A DNA stretch of 64,000 nt from NCBI RefSeq assembly GCF_003313465.1, contig NZ_KZ845663.1:543911-607910 (forward strand). Direction: 5' to 3'. Under the pieces are notes generated by a model, which did no database searches, was not told where the DNA came from, and saw only the letters and a program-made list of their open reading frames with translations. This document shows positions 17,142 through 26,500 of this stretch, in pieces. Made by a program: the position numbers and the translations under genes. Origin of the DNA: Thermoflavimicrobium daqui. GTDB lineage: Bacteria; Bacillota; Bacilli; Thermoactinomycetales; Thermoactinomycetaceae. How positions within the stretch are numbered: position 1 is the stretch's first letter; every line of letters starts with the position of its first letter.

Positions 17142-19073
17142 TCATCTTAATAGCCGCAAACCATTCAATATCACCAGTAAAGTACTTCCTTCATGCCCAA
17201 TTACCCCAAATGGAAGTGTCATTTCTTGCAGGAAGTTAGCAAGAATCAATGAGCAAATAACCAATAAAGCAAAAACCATATTCTGTTTCACAATTCGCTG
17301 TGTTCGTTTTCCTAAGCGAATGGCTTGAGGTATTTTACTTAACTCATCGTTCATCAATACCAGATCTGCCGTTTCCAAAGCAACATCACTTCCAGCTCCG
17401 CCCATCGCTACACCTACATTGGCTGTAGCTAGTGCTGGGGCATCATTTACACCATCACCAATCATCGCTACTTTTCCATAATGTTGTCGTAATTCTTTAA
17501 CTGCCTTCACTTTATCTTCCGGTAGGAGGTTACTATAAACTTGATCTATACCTGCTTCTTTCGCTATCGTTTTAGCAGTTACTTCTTGGTCTCCTGTTAA
17601 CATCACTACTTTTAAGCCCATTTTCTTCAATTGTTGTACCATGGTATTAGCTTCATCACGCAAAGTATCTCTTAGAGCGACCACACCTACAATTTGTCCT
17701 GCCCTTTCGGCTAGGATGGTTGTTTTCCCTTCCATCTCTAATCCTTGAACAAGTTCTTGTATTTCATTTGTAATTTGGACAAACATCTTCGGTTTCCCCA
17801 CTCGCCATCGTTGACCTAGATATTCTGCCTCAACCCCTAAACCTGTGATTGCTTGTAAATGTGCGGGTCGGCTTAAACGGATCCCTTCAGTTTGAGCCTT
17901 TTGCACAATGGCTTTGGCAATGGGATGCTCAGATAATGATTCAATCGATGCTAAAGCCGTAAGTAATTCGTGTGAATCCATTCCTTGTGCAGGGATAAAG
18001 TCGGTTACAACCGGCTTTCCTTTCGTTAATGTGCCTGTTTTATCAAAAGCAATTACTTTTACATCTGATAACAGTTCTAGTTGTCGCCCGCTTTTAAATA
18101 AAATTCCTTTCCTAGCACCACTGGAGATCGCTGAAAGAACGGCTGGCATAATGGAAGCAACTAATGCACAAGGAGAGGCAACTACCAAAAACACCATTGC
18201 TCGATAGACCGTTTCAGACCAACTCCAGTCCAACAAATAGTGCGGCAAAAAGAGTAACAATACAGTGATACTTAAAATGGCTTTCGCATAAACCTTTTCG
18301 ATTCGCTCTATTCTCGTTTGTGATGCTGGAACTTCATTTCTCGCTTGTTCTATATGTCGAATGATCTTTGCAAATACACTATCTTCTCCAGCACGAGTTA
18401 CCTTCACAATTAGTGATCCAGAACCATTCATTGTTCCTGCATATACTTCATCGCCTAATTCCTTTTCGGCTGGCATCGATTCTCCTGTAATCATCGCCTG
18501 CTCAACTGACGAAAAACCTTCTTGTACAATTCCATCAGCAGCAATTCGCTCACCTGGACGAATAATTAGTAAGTCTCCTTCTTGTAACTGTTCAATCTTA
18601 ACTTCTCGCTCTACTCCGTTTTCATCAACCACTCTTGCTGTTTCTGGTTTCATCTTCATAAGTTTGGATAGATCACGCTCACTCTTCGCTTCTGTATAAC
18701 TTTCCAACGCTCCACTTAAGGAAAAAATAAAAATGAGCACAGCTCCTTCTAACCAATAACCAATCGCCGCAGCGCCAATCGCCGCAATAATCATCAATAA
18801 ATTGACATCAATCTCTTTTTCTTGTACCAACGTTTCAATGCCTTCTTTAGCTTTGACAAATCCACCCATCACGAAGGCAAGGAGATAAAGGATAATCGAT
18901 GTTTTTGGCATGGTAGGCATGAGGAAATAAGCGATAAGCACAATCAGACCTGACCCTAATGCTGCTATCATCTCACTATGTCGTTTAAGTTTTTCAAATC
19001 GAATGGTGTTACTTGATTGCTGATCTGTTTTAAGTGGTTTTAGATTCTTTTCCAATGGATAAAGGGTATTCAT
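17142..19073 (-). CDS. P1B-type metal-translocating ATPase (PfeT/ZosA-like)
   Basis: A 643-residue metal efflux pump of the cell membrane. It shows TGES (196-199, actuator), SPC (300-302, transmembrane metal site), DKTGTLTKG (Asp344 is phosphorylated), SEHPIAKAI (nucleotide-binding HP motif) and GDGVNDAP. There is no N-terminal CxxC metal-binding domain. SPC with this architecture fits the P1B-4-like and PfeT/ZosA group; in B. subtilis PfeT exports Fe(II) and is controlled by PerR and Fur. The upstream region holds matching boxes, which supports Fe(II) rather than Cd/Zn, but this remains inference. The ATG at 19073 follows GGTGAAAG. Confidence 0.87.
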   Translation of the reverse strand: MNTLYPLEKNLKPLKTDQQSSNTIRFEKLKRHSEMIAALGSGLIVLIAYFLMPTMPKTSIILYLLAFVMGGFVKAKEGIETLVQEKEIDVNLLMIIAAIGAAAIGYWLEGAVLIFIFSLSGALESYTEAKSERDLSKLMKMKPETARVVDENGVEREVKIEQLQEGDLLIIRPGERIAADGIVQEGFSSVEQAMITGESMPAEKELGDEVYAGTMNGSGSLIVKVTRAGEDSVFAKIIRHIEQARNEVPASQTRIERIEKVYAKAILSITVLLLFLPHYLLDWSWSETVYRAMVFLVVASPCALVASIMPAVLSAISSGARKGILFKSGRQLELLSDVKVIAFDKTGTLTKGKPVVTDFIPAQGMDSHELLTALASIESLSEHPIAKAIVQKAQTEGIRLSRPAHLQAITGLGVEAEYLGQRWRVGKPKMFVQITNEIQELVQGLEMEGKTTILAERAGQIVGVVALRDTLRDEANTMVQQLKKMGLKVVMLTGDQEVTAKTIAKEAGIDQVYSNLLPEDKVKAVKELRQHYGKVAMIGDGVNDAPALATANVGVAMGGAGSDVALETADLVLMNDELSKIPQAIRLGKRTQRIVKQNMVFALLVICSLILANFLQEMTLPFGVIGHEGSTLLVILNGLRLLR

Positions 19074-19093
19074 ACTTTCACCAGCCTTTAATG

Positions 19094-19110
19094 AAAATAA
19101 TTATTATTTT
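19094..19110. promoter_or_regulatory. Palindromic AT box, PerR/Fur-like
   Basis: AAAATAAT-T-ATTATTTT is a perfect 17-base palindrome that matches the central 11 positions of the PerR consensus TTATAATNATTATAA but not its ends. It lies 21 bases before the ATPase start, inside the expected leader, so it is a weaker candidate than the box at 19204. Confidence 0.4.
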
Positions 19111-19131
19111 TAAATGACCCAAAGACACTAC

Positions 19132-19155
19132 ATGCGACTCGATCTGGAGTCGCAT
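19132..19155. promoter_or_regulatory. Leader hairpin of the metal ATPase
   Basis: ATGCGACTC pairs exactly with GAGTCGCAT around a 6-base loop, between the ATPase start and the Fur/PerR-like boxes. It would sit in the 5' untranslated RNA. There is no T-run, so it is not a plain terminator. Confidence 0.45.
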
Positions 19156-19161
19156 CATGTT

Positions 19162-19180
19162 GAGAATGATTATTATTATT
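19162..19180. promoter_or_regulatory. Fur-box-like site
   Basis: The 19 bases beginning GAGAATGAT match the classic Fur box GATAATGATAATCATTATC at 15 of 19 positions. In B. subtilis, Fur activates pfeT under high iron, so a Fur site ahead of this ATPase is reasonable. Confidence 0.55.
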
Positions 19181-19203
19181 CTCTTTTTATTATCATTATT
19201 AAC

Positions 19204-19218
19204 TTAGAATCATTATAA
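19204..19218. promoter_or_regulatory. PerR box
   Basis: TTAGAATCATTATAA matches the PerR consensus TTATAATNATTATAA at every position but one. It lies about 130 bases upstream of the ATPase start, suitable for peroxide- and iron-dependent repression. Confidence 0.62.
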
Positions 19219-19253
19219 ATTAAAAATAAGTACACTGTAAATGGTTTAGATAC

Positions 19254-19308
19254 AAAAAATTCCCCTTCATACAGCTTCATTTTTCATTCTGCATGAAGGG
19301 GAAATTTT
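19254..19308 (-). terminator. Terminator of the YjgB-like lipoprotein gene
   Basis: AATTCCCCTTCAT pairs with ATGAAGGGGAAATT, flanked by A-runs and T-runs on either side. On the minus strand it follows the lipoprotein gene and insulates the ATPase promoter region. Confidence 0.85.
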
Positions 19309-19428
19309 ATAAATCATTAACGAATATCGTATGATATTTTCCTTCCAATTTCACTTTCTTATTACATAGGGCATGCGTAGATGCAGGGGATTCTTGGGTA
19401 ATCTCTTCTAATAAAAATTATCCATTAA

Positions 19429-20121
19429 TTAAAATAATGGACTCGTATCTGGATTATTAATTTCAACATCTACTAGCTTTTTATTCTCTGGATCGAAATG
19501 AAAAATCACCTGATATTTACTAGCTTGATATAAGTATGAGTACATATGCGAACTTACATCTCGTTGTGGTTTACCAAGCACTGCTTTCATCTGTTTAATA
19601 GTGATCCCTTTATAACGCGGATCATAAGATTGAATATTGTAAATCTCCTTTGAGCCTCTATCAAAAGAAAGAATTACGTTAGGCTTTTTATATACATATT
19701 GATTATCTAGGGATATTGGATCTGGATTACCATATCGCTTAATAGCTTCTTCAATACGATCGTCCAAAGACAGATTACTATTAATCACTTTTCCTTGTTT
19801 TGCTTTCTTCATTATATTACTAAGGACTGCCGATTTCTCATTTTTTTCTTTGTTAACTTTTTTTTCTTTTTCCTTCTCTTTTTCAACTTTATTATTTGTA
19901 TCATTATTAACATCTTGCTCTTTTTCTTGATTAACTGTACTTTGCCCTTTTTCTTGATTAATTGTTGCTTGCTTACTCTCCGTTTCTTTCTTCTGTGTTA
20001 CAACCGCTTCTGTTTTTTCTATACCATTCGTTGAAGAATTACATGCAGCTAGCAAAAATAGACTTATCATAATTACAAATGAATACAGTAAAAGTTCCTT
20101 CTTATTCAAACTATTCGCCAT
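19429..20121 (-). CDS. YjgB-type (DUF4309) lipoprotein with a charged linker
   Basis: A 230-residue lipoprotein. A hydrophobic signal (about 10-25) ends in a LLAAC lipobox (Cys27). Residues 30-100 are a low-complexity linker rich in Lys, Glu and Gln, with two near repeats of NQEKGQSTVNQEKEQ. Residues 110-225 form a DUF4309/YjgB-like domain: SLDDRIEEAIKRYGNPD, IYNIQSYDPRYKGITIKQMK and VLGKPQRD. The long linker would carry the domain through the cell wall. Function is unknown. The ATG at 20121 precedes MANSLNKK; upstream sequence has only a weak ribosome binding site. Confidence 0.78.
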   Translation of the reverse strand: MANSLNKKELLLYSFVIMISLFLLAACNSSTNGIEKTEAVVTQKKETESKQATINQEKGQSTVNQEKEQDVNNDTNNKVEKEKEKEKKVNKEKNEKSAVLSNIMKKAKQGKVINSNLSLDDRIEEAIKRYGNPDPISLDNQYVYKKPNVILSFDRGSKEIYNIQSYDPRYKGITIKQMKAVLGKPQRDVSSHMYSYLYQASKYQVIFHFDPENKKLVDVEINNPDTSPLF

Positions 20122-20246
20122 CCTAACCCTAATATATTTTTTGCAATAATATTATATATAAACACCCAAAGCGATGTAAAATGAACACTTTTCAAAATAA
20201 CAGAAGATAATTCTTGATAAATTGTAATATTGTCATTCAATATAAA

Positions 20247-20282
20247 ATATGCACCTTCTGATTTTGAAATGAAGGTGCATAT
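20247..20282 (-). terminator. Terminator of yyaL
   Basis: ATATGCACCTTC pairs exactly with GAAGGTGCATAT around a 12-base loop, just downstream of the yyaL stop at 20289. Confidence 0.8.
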
Positions 20283-20288
20283 CGTTCA

Positions 20289-22370
20289 TTATTGATCCAG
20301 CTGCTGACGAAGCTCTGTTAACTCTGTAATCGGTGCTTTACACGTATAGTTCTCACACAGATAAACAACAGGCCGATCTGCAATTTGGGTTTCTTTCCCA
20401 TCTACCAATGGCAACCATAATTTCATCGTATTAGCACCCAATTCCTTCGGATAAAGAGCTAAAACTGCTTCGGGTAAATATCTTTTATGGACTTCTTTGA
20501 TCATAGACTTCGTTTCTACACTTGTTGGTGATCCAGCAATCACAATCTCCTTAGTCGGTCCTAACGCAAACTGCATCGCAATCAAGAAGAAAGAATAGGA
20601 TATGGGAGAGCTTTTTACTGTTTGGGCAAAAACTTTCATCTGTTTATCTGCTTCTTTAATTAGCTTTTCATCTGAAGTTAGTTTACCTAGACGGATAAGA
20701 TTATAAGCTGCTACGGAATTTCCTGATGGAAGTGCTCCATCATACAATTCTTTCGAGCGTGAAATCAATGATTCTCCATCTTGGCCACTGAAGAAAAAGC
20801 CACCTGCGTCTGGATCACCAAATAGTTTCAGCATTTCCTTGGTCAGTTGAATCGATTGCTCTAAAAATTCCGTTTGGAATGTAGCTTCATACAGCTCCAT
20901 TAACCCCCAAGTCAAAAAAGCATAGTCATCAAGATAAGCAAGGTATTTGGCCTCTCCATCTCGAAAGCTCACCAACAACCTTCCATCTTCTCTTTTTAAA
21001 TACTTGACGATAAAGCGATAAGCTCTTTCAGCAGCTTCTGCATAACTTACCTCATTTAACACACGTGCCCCACGTGCGAGAGCAGCAATCATTAGCCCAT
21101 TCCAGCTTGTCAGGATCTTATCATCTTTATGGGGATGAACGCGTTTTTTTCGTACTGTAAATAATTTTTGCTTTGCTTGTGTAAGCAGTTCTTGTAACTC
21201 CTCTACAGAAATACCTTCCTGCTGCGCAACTTCACTTGCTTGAAACTTAATCTGATTGAGAATACTGGTATGATGTTCAAAATTCCCTTCTGGAGTTACA
21301 TCATAACAAGTACAAAATAATTCTCCTTCTCTCTCCCCTAGGACTTCCTTAATCTGCTCAGGTGTCCAGACATAGAACTTTCCTTCTTCTCCCTCTGAAT
21401 CAGCATCTTCAGCAGAATAAAATCCACCTTCTGGTGAAGTCATATCACGTAAAACATAAGTGAAGATTTCCTTCGCCACATCAGCATACTTCTTCTCACC
21501 TGTCGCTTGGAATGCTTCTAAATATGCAATGGACAGGAGCGCATTATCATATAGCATCTTTTCGAAGTGAGGGACTAACCATTCACGATCCACGGAGTAT
21601 CGAGCAAATCCATACCCAAGATGATCATAAATCCCGCCACGATACATCGCATCCAACGTTTCTGTTACCATATGCAACGCTTCCTCTTCTTGCTCTTGTT
21701 TCCAATAACGCAATAAAAAGAGCAGATCATGTGGGCGAGGAAACTTAGGTTCATCACCAAATCCACCATGTAAATCATCAAACTGTCGAGCAAATAGCTC
21801 AAAAGCATGATCCAAAATCCCTTTATCAAAGTCCGTCTCTTGATCTGCTGGATCTAGGTAAGTTTGAATCTGTTCCACCACTTTATCGCTCATGCGATTC
21901 GCTTGATCCCGCTCTGTTCTCCATAAATCTGCAATTTTAGGTAACAATTCCATTAAACCCAAGCGCCCGTACATAGCCCGCTTAGGAAAATATGTTCCTG
22001 CAAAAAACGGTTTTTGTTCTGGCGACATAATGATAGTTAGTGGCCAACCCCCATGTCCTGTCATCATCTGACAAACCATCATATAAAGCTGATCAATATC
22101 CGGTCTCTCTTCCCGATCAACCTTAATGGAAACAAAATGTTTATTTAAAAGATCGGCTACTTCTGGGTCTTCAAAGCTCTCTCTTTCCATGACATGACAC
22201 CAATGGCAAGTACTATAGCCGATTGATAGAAAAATAGGTTTATCTTCCTGCTTTGCTTTTTCAAAAGCTTCCTCTGACCAGGGAAACCAGTCAACTGGAT
22301 TATATTGATGTTGAAGCAAATAGGGTGACTTCTCTTTGGCTAATCGATTAGGCTTATTATTCGTTGACAT
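20289..22370 (-). CDS. yyaL: Thioredoxin-domain protein YyaL (DUF255/spermatogenesis-associated 20 family)
   Basis: A 693-residue cytosolic protein. The N-terminal 160 residues are a thioredoxin-like DUF255 domain with [14 protein letters not shown] (Cys55-x-x-Cys58), preceded by the family signature [21 protein letters not shown]. The rest is an (alpha/alpha)6 barrel-like region typical of the family ([53 protein letters not shown]). Length is normal. The biochemical role is not established; redox or sugar-epimerase-like functions have been proposed from the fold. The ATG at 22370 follows CAGGAGGTGATGCCCC. Confidence 0.92.
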   Translation of the reverse strand: MSTNNKPNRLAKEKSPYLLQHQYNPVDWFPWSEEAFEKAKQEDKPIFLSIGYSTCHWCHVMERESFEDPEVADLLNKHFVSIKVDREERPDIDQLYMMVCQMMTGHGGWPLTIIMSPEQKPFFAGTYFPKRAMYGRLGLMELLPKIADLWRTERDQANRMSDKVVEQIQTYLDPADQETDFDKGILDHAFELFARQFDDLHGGFGDEPKFPRPHDLLFLLRYWKQEQEEEALHMVTETLDAMYRGGIYDHLGYGFARYSVDREWLVPHFEKMLYDNALLSIAYLEAFQATGEKKYADVAKEIFTYVLRDMTSPEGGFYSAEDADSEGEEGKFYVWTPEQIKEVLGEREGELFCTCYDVTPEGNFEHHTSILNQIKFQASEVAQQEGISVEELQELLTQAKQKLFTVRKKRVHPHKDDKILTSWNGLMIAALARGARVLNEVSYAEAAERAYRFIVKYLKREDGRLLVSFRDGEAKYLAYLDDYAFLTWGLMELYEATFQTEFLEQSIQLTKEMLKLFGDPDAGGFFFSGQDGESLISRSKELYDGALPSGNSVAAYNLIRLGKLTSDEKLIKEADKQMKVFAQTVKSSPISYSFFLIAMQFALGPTKEIVIAGSPTSVETKSMIKEVHKRYLPEAVLALYPKELGANTMKLWLPLVDGKETQIADRPVVYLCENYTCKAPITELTELRQQLDQ

Positions 22371-22908
22371 GGGGCATCACCTCCTGTTTTTTTTGGAGAT
22401 TTTTGTTATTGACAAATCAGGTTTAGTATACCCTATCAACCAGAAAAAACCTACGTAATAAGAATAGGTCATTTACGGCTTAATCTTTCAATTCTGTTAG
22501 CTCAAACCTCATATGATATGGGAAAACCATTTGTCTAAAAAACGAAAAAACATATACATTTAGAGCCCCATTGACCTTTAACTTTAGACCTTCGTTTTAA
22601 CAGTTTTTATCAATACATTCATCCCGGATGATTTTGATCTTTCAACAATTATGTTATCATTTAGCTTATAAGAGGAGAACTGAAAATGATATAAATTTAT
22701 ATAATTTTAGTTTAATTGATAATATTACTCATATAATATTATTTAAGGCATAGACATTATAAAATTTTATTTTAAATCCATATCGTTATTTACATCAATC
22801 TAATAAAAACCTCAACAATTTATCAACTTTTTAAGAGACAAAATTAGTAATTATATATTATAATAATTAGTATTAATTACTCACCTTTTGACAGGAAGGA
22901 GTTAACTA
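22371..22908. other. AT-rich divergent intergenic region
   Basis: About 540 bases between divergent yyaL and the EthD-like gene. The half next to the EthD-like gene is extremely AT-rich. I see no hairpin terminator, repeat shared with elsewhere, or RNA family. Confidence 0.4.
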
Positions 22909-23259
22909 ATGATGATTAAGCTTACTATGCTCTTTCGACAGCATGAAGAAACAAAAGATATCAATAAGTATGTTGATTTCTTACACACAGATATTATTCC
23001 AAATATTCTTAATCTAAATAAAGTATCTCATGTTGAACTATGTCACTATGTTCCATTCTCTTTTGTTCCTGATAAAAATCTTGATGACCAAAAATACATT
23101 TTACAATTGGATATTTACTATGAGAACCAAGAAGCTTTTCAACACTCGGTTGCTTCATTTAATAGTGCTAAACTGGTAGAAGAGATTATTAAGGCATCTG
23201 AATATCAAGACATTTATATTTCTTACATAACTCACTATACCAAAGAAACATATAAATAA
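22909..23259 (+). CDS. EthD-like small protein upstream of the PKS
   Basis: A 116-residue protein resembling the EthD/dimeric alpha-beta barrel group: it begins with KLTMLFRQHEETKDINKYVD and has alternating strands and helices (YILQLDIYYENQEAFQHSV, DIYISYITHYTK). Such proteins occur beside polyketide and degradation genes as monooxygenase-like, cyclase-like or accessory subunits. The ATG at 22909 follows GGAAGGAG. A terminator separates it from the PKS gene, so they are adjacent but not plainly one operon. A role with the PKS is possible from position only. Confidence 0.62.
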   Translation: MMIKLTMLFRQHEETKDINKYVDFLHTDIIPNILNLNKVSHVELCHYVPFSFVPDKNLDDQKYILQLDIYYENQEAFQHSVASFNSAKLVEEIIKASEYQDIYISYITHYTKETYK

Positions 23260-23292
23260 TTTTCCGACGGATTTATGTTTATTTTCTTCTAC

Positions 23293-23326
23293 AAAAAAAC
23301 CACCAGATTTTTTTATGGTGGTTTTT
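23293..23326 (+). terminator. Terminator of the EthD-like gene
   Basis: AAAAACCACCA pairs with TGGTGGTTTTT around a 10-base loop; the T-run follows directly. Confidence 0.88.
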
Positions 23327-23499
23327 CACGATATTCCTTCTATAATTATCTATCTATTTAAAATCATTCATTTATAATGTGAAACATTGGATTGACCCAT
23401 CTTCATTTTAAGTTGCCAATTTACTATACTCCTTAATTTCTAACAAATAATCCCATTTCCTACAAAATACGAATATAAATTATTTTTATAAGAGGATAC

Positions 23500-23549
23500 A
23501 ATTTTATTATATAAATAGTATAATTGAAATAGAATAATTTTATTATATA
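23500..23549 (+). promoter_or_regulatory. Promoter region of the PKS gene with a direct repeat
   Basis: A TATAAT -10 hexamer lies at 23519-23524, with a weak -35 (GATACA) 18 bases upstream. The 14-base sequence AATTTTATTATATA occurs at 23500-23513 and again at 23536-23549, flanking the -10. The direct repeat could be a regulator site or simply low-complexity DNA. Confidence 0.5.
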
Positions 23550-23563
23550 GAGGTGAATAGTGA

Positions 23564-26500
23564 ATGGACCAAAACTACATAGCTGTAGTTGGAATCGGCT
23601 GTCATTATCCAGGAGCCAGCGATCTTAAAGAATTATGGGAAAATCTACTCGCTCGTCGACGACAATTTCGTGAAATGCCAAATGAACGCTTACCACTAGC
23701 AGAATATTATCATAATAATCCAGATACACCAGATAAAACATATGGTCGACATGCAGCTGTAATTGATGGATTTGAATTTGATTGGGTTAAAAGAAGGATT
23801 CCAAAAAGTACATATGAATCTTCAGATATTGTTCATTGGTTAGCTTTAGAGGTTGCTACACAAGCCATTATAGACGCGGGCTACTCTCGAGAAAACATTC
23901 CCAAAGATAAAACAGGAGTCATATTAGGAAATACATTAACAGGTGAATTTATGCGTTCAAATACGATGAGACTACGTTGGCCATATGTTCGCAAAACTTT
24001 ACGTGCTGCTGGAATTGCCCAAGGTCTATCCAGTGAAACGCTCTCTAAACTAGAAAAATATATGGAAGGAATATATAAATCTGTTTTCCCACCTGTTACA
24101 GAAGATACTTTAGCAGGTAGTTTATCCAATACAGTCGCAGGGCGAATTTGTAATTTTTATGATCTACATGGTGGAGGATATGTAGTAGATGGTGCTTGCT
24201 CCTCTTCTCTGATTGCTGTAGCCACAGCTGCAGACAAATTAGCCAAAGGAGAGCTTGATCTAGCTTTGGCAGGAGGAGTAGATATTAGTTTAGATCCTAT
24301 GGAGATCATTGGTTTTGCTAAAGCTGGGGCTCTAACTAACAAAGATATGAATGTCTATGATCGAAATTCAAGTGGTTTTATTCCCGGTGAAGGTTGTGGC
24401 TTTGTCATCCTCAAACGTTTGGAAGATGCCAAAAGGGATGGAGATTATGTATATGCCGTAATCCGAGGATGGGGTATTTCCTCTGATGGAAAAGGTGGAA
24501 TCACAGCACCTAAAACCGAGGGACAAGCACTTGCTTTACGTCGGGCATATGAGATGGTGGACTATTCTCCACACGAACTTGATTTTATCGAAGGACATGG
24601 AACTGGAACTGTTGTTGGTGATCGAACAGAGCTTGAAGCCATTTCTTTAGCAAGAAATTCATTTGGTGATGCAGAGTTACGTTCATGTGGCGTAACCTCA
24701 TTTAAATCGATCGTAGGACATACAAAAGCTGCTGCAGGAATAGGTGGGCTGATTAAAGCGGTACTATCTGTCAACCAGCGTATCTTACTCCCCACTGCTG
24801 CATGTAAAGAGCCGAATGAGATTTTTTATACCCAAGCAAAAGATATCTATCCGATCTTACAAGGAGAAGTTCGAGCTCCTGATCAAGTCATGCGTGCAGG
24901 TATTTCAGCAATGGGCTTTGGAGGTATTAACTGTCATGTAACGATAGAGTCTGCTGATTTACCCAAGCAAGAATTAAAGTCATCAATTGAAGAAAGAGCG
25001 TTACTCGCCTCTAATCAAGATACCGAATTAATTGTGTTTGCGGCAAATACCAAAGAAGATTTACTTACCCAAGTGGAAGAGGTTTACAAAATGGCTTCAG
25101 GGATGAGTATTGCCGAGATCACCGACCTCGCTTACCATCTAACCCATCAAGTCAAATCAAAGGACAAGGTAAGAGCTGCTGTTATAACGGATCATCCTGA
25201 CCGCTTAACAGACCAATTACATTATTTAACAAAAAAATTGGCGAACGATTTCCCAAGTAAAGGAGAAGTCTTTGTCAATATGGAAAAGCAATGTTGGATT
25301 AGTAATCAGGTCAGTAAACATCAAGTGGGTTTTTTATTTCCAGGTCAAGGTTCACAAAAAGTGAATATGGCTCGCACTTTGTTAGAAAGATTCCCTTGGG
25401 CAAGAGAAATCGCAGAAAAAGTATGGGATGTATTACCACATGGTAATCAGGTTATGTTTCGTTCTCTTGATAAAGCAATCAACCAAGATGAAATAAAAGA
25501 TTGGGAGAAACAATTAAGTCAAACGGAAATTGCCCAGCCTACCATTTGTTTATCATCTGTTTTATGGACTCTATTTTTAAAGCGGTTAGGTATTCAACCA
25601 GTAGTCACCGCAGGACATAGCTTAGGTGAATTAACAGCTCTTTTTGCAGCGGGAGCCTATGATGAAGAAACATTATTTAAACTAGCAGCACTCCGAGGAC
25701 AGATTATGTCTTCTTCAAGCGATGAGGCTGGATCCATGGCTAGCCTTTCGTGTAACCAAGAAGAAGCCGAAAATATCTTAGCGAATATTTCCGGCTATGC
25801 TGTGATAGCGAATTTAAATAGCCCTAAGCAAACAGTTATTTCAGGTGAGAAAGAAGCAATCTCTGAAGCCGTTAAGTTAGCAAAGAATCGTCAAATTCAA
25901 GCGATCAACTTACCTGTATCCAATGCTTTCCATTCGGAACTGGTAAAGAAAGCTTCGGATATTTTACGACAGCAGGCACCCCTTCCAATGGAAACAATCA
26001 ACTTAACTGTTCCTTTCATTTCAGGAATTGACGGAAAAGTTGTCCAAAATTTTTCAGATTTAAAGGAATATCTCGCAAATCAAGTCACTCAACAGGTTGA
26101 TTTTATTTCCCTTACTTCCACTATCCAAAAACAATGTGATTTGTTAGTAGAAGTGGGACCAGGTCGTGTCTTAACTGGGTTAGTTAATAGTCATTCTGAA
26201 GGAGAACTACCTTGTTTTCCAATCGAATCAAAACCAGGATCCAGTCGTGATTTACATCTATTCCTAGCTACTTATTTTATATATGGTGGACAGATCCATT
26301 GGGATGTACTATACGAAAATCGCTTAGTTCGTCCATTTGTTCCTGCAAGAGAGAAAAATTTTATTGTTAACCCATGTGAAAATCCTATATCCATGACTGA
26401 TTCAAATAAAGTTGACCATTTTACTGATTTAACTAGCCTTCTTCCACAGGCATCCGATCTACCTGCTGAATTAGTCGCAAATTATCTGAAACAAAGAGGC

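Noticed and set aside
17908-18699. Plus-strand open frames inside the metal ATPase gene
   Set aside because: Shadows of the minus-strand ATPase coding sequence; low-complexity translations with no binding sites.
23881-24795. Antisense open frames of 60-82 codons within the PKS gene
   Set aside because: They mirror the strongly conserved KS coding sequence on the other strand and have no start signals.
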